Assembly: GCF_950295315.1 (NCBI RefSeq)
Contig: NC_080179.1
Coordinates: forward strand, 69,687,115-69,751,114
Direction of reading: 5' to 3'
Origin: Erinaceus europaeus
Lineage: Eukaryota > Chordata > Mammalia > Eulipotyphla > Erinaceidae
Length of the DNA: 64,000 nt
Shown here: positions 60,281 to 64,000 of the stretch, piece by piece
How the letters are laid out: each line of letters starts with the position of its first letter
Numbering within the stretch: the first letter of the stretch is position 1
Notes under the pieces: model-generated
What the model was told of the DNA's origin: nothing
What the model saw: the letters and a program-made list of their open reading frames with translations, nothing else
Database searches by the model: none
Position numbers and translations under genes: made by a program

Positions 60281-60446
60281 GCAGGCAGGCAGGCAGGCAT
60301 ACAGACAGACAGATACTTGTAGATCTGCTTCACTGCTTGTGTTCCTCTGCAGGTGGGGAGCACGTGGGGGGGTTGGAACTGGATCCTTGCATGGGTCCTC
60401 CTGCTTCATACTATATGCACTTCACAAACGTGCCACAACTTGGCCC
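60140..60446 (-). mobile_element. 3'-extended SINE, inverted, with tetranucleotide expansion
   Basis: CCTCCAGAGTTATTGCTGGGG, CACTGCTCCTGGTGGCC (extension), then a GATA/GACA/GGCA array at 60229-60316, CTGCAGGTGGGGAGC and a decayed head. Confidence 0.8.
60229..60316. repeat. Compound (GAAA)(GATA)(GACA)(GGCA)(GACA) array
   Basis: Ordered blocks of four related tetranucleotides inside a SINE. Confidence 0.93.
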
Positions 60447-60534
60447 TCCCTGATGAGTTATCAGAGGTAGACTGAGAACAATTTTTATGCAGCGTGTGGA
60501 TATGTGTGTGGTTAAAGAATTAATAAATTATTCA

Positions 60535-60672
60535 TATGAGAGGGAGCAAAGGGTGTGGGGAAGGGAGAGAGAGAACCAGAGCATCATGCTGGCATATGCC
60601 CTCCTGGGGATCGAACTTGAAACTTAATATTTGCAAGGCTAACCCTCTAGCCACTGTGTCATCTCCACCCCC
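60535..60672 (-). mobile_element. Old SINE remnant, inverted
   Basis: GAGCATCATGCTGGCATATG, TGGGGATCGAACTTGAAAC (B-box side), CCACTGTGTCATCTCC. Confidence 0.6.
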
Positions 60673-61451
60673 CGCTTTAAAAATCTTATGTGTTCCTTGA
60701 GTTGGGGGGAGATGAAGACTTTCAAGTAGTTTGCTCTGATTTTCATTTGCACATAGTCCCAGCCCCTGCTGGTAATAAAGATGAAAGATGAGCTCGGAGT
60801 CTATTGCTAGAGAATTGCTATGACAATGAAACATACACACTCTATTCCTGGCTTGTACTCAGGGTTTGATAGAAAACTAGTACCTTCCCTCTTCCATTCC
60901 CACATGACTTAATCTCATTTTACTAACTTTCGTAACTAAGATAGCAGATACTTTGAAATGTAAAGACCTTCTGCTCTTAGCTACCGCTGATTTTCTGTAA
61001 ATTTCATAACTCCATTCAGATTACTTTCATAGTTTGGGCTTAAATGCTGGGAGATATTGATCACTTTGATGTCCTCTTCTGTCTGAAGCTGTCCATTTCA
61101 TTGGCGCATTCTTAAAGATGTGAGGTACAGAGAGAGTTTTTGGATATTGGAGATAATGTTCACTTGTCAGAATCTTTACTTGACCTAAAGTAATGCAGAA
61201 CTCACAATTTTGCAGGCTCCATGGTTCTGCCTAACACACATTTTCTCAAGAGCTCTAGGAAACTTTGATTCCAGATTAGTGACAAAGATGACTATAATTG
61301 TTGATATTGGAGCTCATTTACACAAAAAATGAAGCCAGCAGGGTAAATGTTCCCAGCAAAGAAATGAAATGCAATTGAAGAAAATAATTCTTTTAACTTA
61401 GAAAGTGGCATGAGGAAATTTGACAGTTGACTTCAAGAGGTAGGATTGGTA
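60673..61451. other. Unique sequence
   Basis: No gene seen. Confidence 0.45.
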
Positions 61452-61457
61452 AAGAGT

Positions 61458-61458
61458 A

Positions 61459-61490
<32 letters not shown>
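61458..61490. repeat. (TTA)n microsatellite
   Basis: About 11 TTA units, the inverted A-rich tail of the SINE that follows. Confidence 0.93.
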
Positions 61491-61491
<1 letters not shown>

Positions 61492-61820
61492 TGCCTCCAG
61501 GGTTATTGCTAGGGCTCAGTTCCTGCACCATGAATCCACTGCTCCTGGAGGCCATTTCTTCCCCCTTTTTGTTGCCCTTGTTGTTGGGGTTATTATTGTT
61601 ATTGTTCATTTCGTTCATTGTTGGATAGGACAGAAAGAAATGGGGAGAGGAGGGGAAGACAGAGGTGGGAGAGAAAGACAGACACCTGCAGACCTGCTTC
61701 ACTGCCTGTGAAGCAACTCCCCTGCAGGTGGGGAGCAGGGGGCTCCAACCTGGATTCTTAAGCTGGTCCTTGAGCTTGGCGCCACGTGTGCTTAACCTGC
61801 TTCGCTACTGCTGGACACCC
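61465..61820 (-). mobile_element. 3'-extended SINE, full length, inverted, with 13-bp TSD
   Basis: (TTA)n tail, hairpin arms GCCTCCAGG (61493-61501) and CCTGGAGGC (61544-61552), TTTTTGTTGCCCTTG, full body and head. TSD AAGAGTAGTTATT at 61452-61464 and 61821-61833. Confidence 0.96.
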
Positions 61821-62004
61821 AAGAGTAGTTATTTTAAACCATCCTATCCACAGTCCTTTCTTTAGGATTGAACTAATGACTAAGGCAAGTTCTACAGCAC
61901 TTGTAGTGCTTCTAAACTGATCCATTTCTGTATTGAATCTACTTTAAGAGAATCTGATAGTTTTGAACCAAAAAAAAAAAAAAAACCAAAAAAACAGTAG
62001 CCAT

Positions 62005-62155
62005 TAGGAGTGGGGCATTAGCACAGCAGGTTAAGCACAGGTGGTGCAAAGCACAAGCACTAGGGTAAGGATCCAGGTTCGAGTCCCCAACTCCCCACCT
62101 GCAGGAGAGTTCCTTCACGGCGGTGAAGCAGGTCTGCATGTGTCTATCCTTCGGA
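62005..62155 (+). mobile_element. tRNA-derived SINE, 3' part missing
   Basis: GCATTAGCACAGCAGGTTAAG (A-box), CCAGGTTCGAGTCCCC (B-box), GGTGAAGCAGGTCTGC, then the match ends at about 62155. Confidence 0.88.
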
Positions 62156-62439
62156 AGCAGGAGAGAAAAAAGAGTGAAACCAAGCACAGAAGTGGGTTTT
62201 ATGGGATAAAACCCGAAGTGGCAAGTTGGGAATGGAGATGGCTAGGAAAGGGGGTGGAGAAAAGAAAAAGGCATGCTGGGAACTTCCTTAGCTGCTATTG
62301 CTATGGTTTTAGCTGGTGGGAATTAGCAACCCTGTGGGGATAACGAGGTGGGGAGGAGACCGTTAGTCATTTATAAGACAAAGCAGAAGACTGGTATGTA
62401 GATAAAGGGACTGGCCATACTAGCAGAGGGTGGTTTGTG
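62156..62439. other. Unassigned sequence
   Basis: No gene or repeat recognised. Confidence 0.4.
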
Positions 62440-62636
62440 GGCCCAGCCTAACTCAATCACATCTGCACAGTTTCCCAACATGGGTCTATACTCCCAGAGA
62501 ATAACGAATAGGAAAGTTATCAGGGGATGGGAGAGGATACGGCGATCTGGTGGTGGGAATTGTGTAGAGTTGTACCCCTCTTGTCCTATGGTTTTGTTAA
62601 TGTCTCCTTTTCTAAATAAAAAATAAAATAAAATAA
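62440..62636 (+). mobile_element. L1 3' end, older lineage
   Basis: ATGGGTCTATACTCCCAGAG, GGCGATCTGGTGGTGGGAATT, GTCCTATGGTTTTGTTAATG and an AAATAAAATAAAATAAA tail. Confidence 0.88.
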
Positions 62637-63005
62637 AGAAGAACTACTCTGTTATTAAAAATGGTGAATTCACCCTCTTCACTTCATCTTGGATGGAGCT
62701 TGAAGGGATCATGTTAAGTGTGATAAGCCATAAAGAGAAGGGATGAATATGGGATGATCCCACTCATAGACAACAGTTGAAATATGAGGACAGAAGAGAA
62801 AACACAAAGCAAATCTTAAAGTGGAGTTGGTGTATTGTACCAGAGTAAAAGACTCTGGGATGGGGATTGTGTTCAGGTCCTGGAACATGATGATGGAGGA
62901 GGACCTAGGTGGCAGTTAGAGTGTGATGTGGAAAACTGAGAAATGTTACACATGTATAAACAACTATATTTTACTGTGACTGCAAACCATTAACCCCTCC
63001 CAAAA
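62637..63005 (+). mobile_element. L1 tail, second 3'-end type
   Basis: ORF2-end remnant (ATATGGGATGATCCCACTC), CAGAGTAAAAGACTCTGGG, AAACTGAGAAATGTTACAC and CCATTAACCCCTCCC. Confidence 0.85.
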
Positions 63006-63022
63006 GAAGAAAAATGAAAAGC

Positions 63023-63350
63023 GAGCCAGGCAGTGGCACAGCGGGTTAAGCACACCTGGCGCAAAGCGCAAGGACCCACATAAGGATTCCAGTTCGAGCT
63101 CCTGGATCCCCACCTGCAGTGAAGTCACTTCATAGGTGGTGAAGTAGGTCTGCAGGTGTCTGTCTTTCTCTCCCCCTCTCTGTCTCCCCCTCCTCTCTCC
63201 ATTTCTCTCTGTCCTATCCAACAACCAATCAATAACCAACGACATCAATAACAACAATAATAGCGACAACAACAATGACAAACAACAAGGGCAGCAAAAG
63301 GGTTGGAAATAAAAATAAAAAATAAATTAAAAAATAAAAATAAAAAATAA
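63023..63350 (+). mobile_element. tRNA-derived SINE, full length
   Basis: CAGTGGCACAGCGGGTTAAG (A-box), CCAGTTCGAGCTCC (B-box), TCCTATCCAACAACCAATC, AACAAGGGCAGCAAAAGGG and a long AAATAAAAAT tail. Confidence 0.94.
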
Positions 63351-64000
63351 GAATAAATTTAAAATGGAGCTAAAATCAGAAGAGCTGGGCTCTACCTTCT
63401 AAAGTTTGACAACAGAGTTTGTTTGAGTCCTTTCCTGTGTGCTTCACAGAGGAAAGTATCGAACATTCCATTGTAGGTACTTGTAATGGTTAAAATAGAT
63501 AGCATACTAGAAAGCATCTGTATTAGACATTTCATATTTATCTTACGAGGAAGAAATATGTGCAGGCCGTGAGATGTGCTGACAGAGCAATATGGAAAGA
63601 GCAATTTAAGAGGCACACAGGAGATGAAATATCGGGGCTATATCTGGTCTTGATATTTTTTCATTCACTGTTATGCAGAAACACAATATTTTTCATTTAA
63701 GTTTTTTATTAAGTTATAGGTTCTAAGTCAGAAATGCAATTGTTTCATGAATACATATTCTATTTCAGTAAGTTTCTGTGACTGATGCTACCCGGAGGTT
63801 CCAGAAATGTTTCACCTAAGTGATATTTATCTCTACTAATTGATTCACAAGTTATAGAAATACAAACTCTGATTTGTAATACAGCAGGTTTTTACATCTT
63901 AACACCCTATCTTATTTACTTGAACCTCTAATTTACCACATTTACCTGTAGATCTGGAAATAAAAGAGTTTCTGACATTTCTAGAAAATGCCAGGAAAAA
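63351..64000. other. Unique sequence to the window end
   Basis: No gene or clear repeat seen. Confidence 0.45.

Overview
This is a stretch of mammalian nuclear DNA, AT-rich, with no intact host gene that I can recognise. It is an interspersed-repeat landscape: L1 (LINE-1) fragments of several ages, about thirty-five tRNA-derived SINE copies, two LTR-like pieces, traces of MIR/L2 and an RTE-type LINE, and many microsatellites. The dominant SINE has a tRNA-like head with A-box and B-box (core GGTTCGAGC), a CT-rich middle, and a tail ending in AACAAGGGCAACAAAAGGG plus AAATA repeats. From memory this family is typical of hedgehogs (Erinaceus). The species call is an inference; the mammalian call is secure.

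Layout. 1-3391 is the 3' half of a young L1 (open ORF2 C-terminal half plus 3' UTR). 3.5-6.4 kb holds SINEs and older L1 3' UTR pieces, one nested in another. 6.4-15.1 kb is mostly unique sequence; 10.6-12.1 kb is richer in GC and has a perfect 12-bp hairpin and paired GATA motifs. 15.15-15.6 kb is a long pure pyrimidine tract. 16-34 kb alternates unique DNA with SINE clusters, L1 tails and a small RTE remnant. 34.8-40.3 kb holds an old L1 3' UTR, a probable LTR and a SINE carrying an expanded TTCCC array. 43.3-44.0 kb holds a decayed retrocopy of the peroxisomal ether-lipid enzyme gene AGPS, split by a 319-bp LTR-like insertion. 45.3-48.6 kb is a second young L1 half, nearly identical to the first and in the same orientation. 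51-56.2 kb holds nested L1s and SINEs with readable target-site duplications (TSDs). 56-64 kb is again SINE-rich.

Nothing here works together as an operon or pathway. The story is retrotransposition: L1 enzymes would have copied the SINEs and the AGPS mRNA. Most features are therefore dead copies, and only the two L1 ORF2 halves remain open as reading frames. The points I rate highest are the LTR-split AGPS retrocopy, a SINE subfamily with an added 3' hairpin domain, loss of roughly 0.8-1.0 kb from the L1 3' UTR in the youngest copies, and an L1 ORF2 half whose reading frame now starts in flanking DNA.
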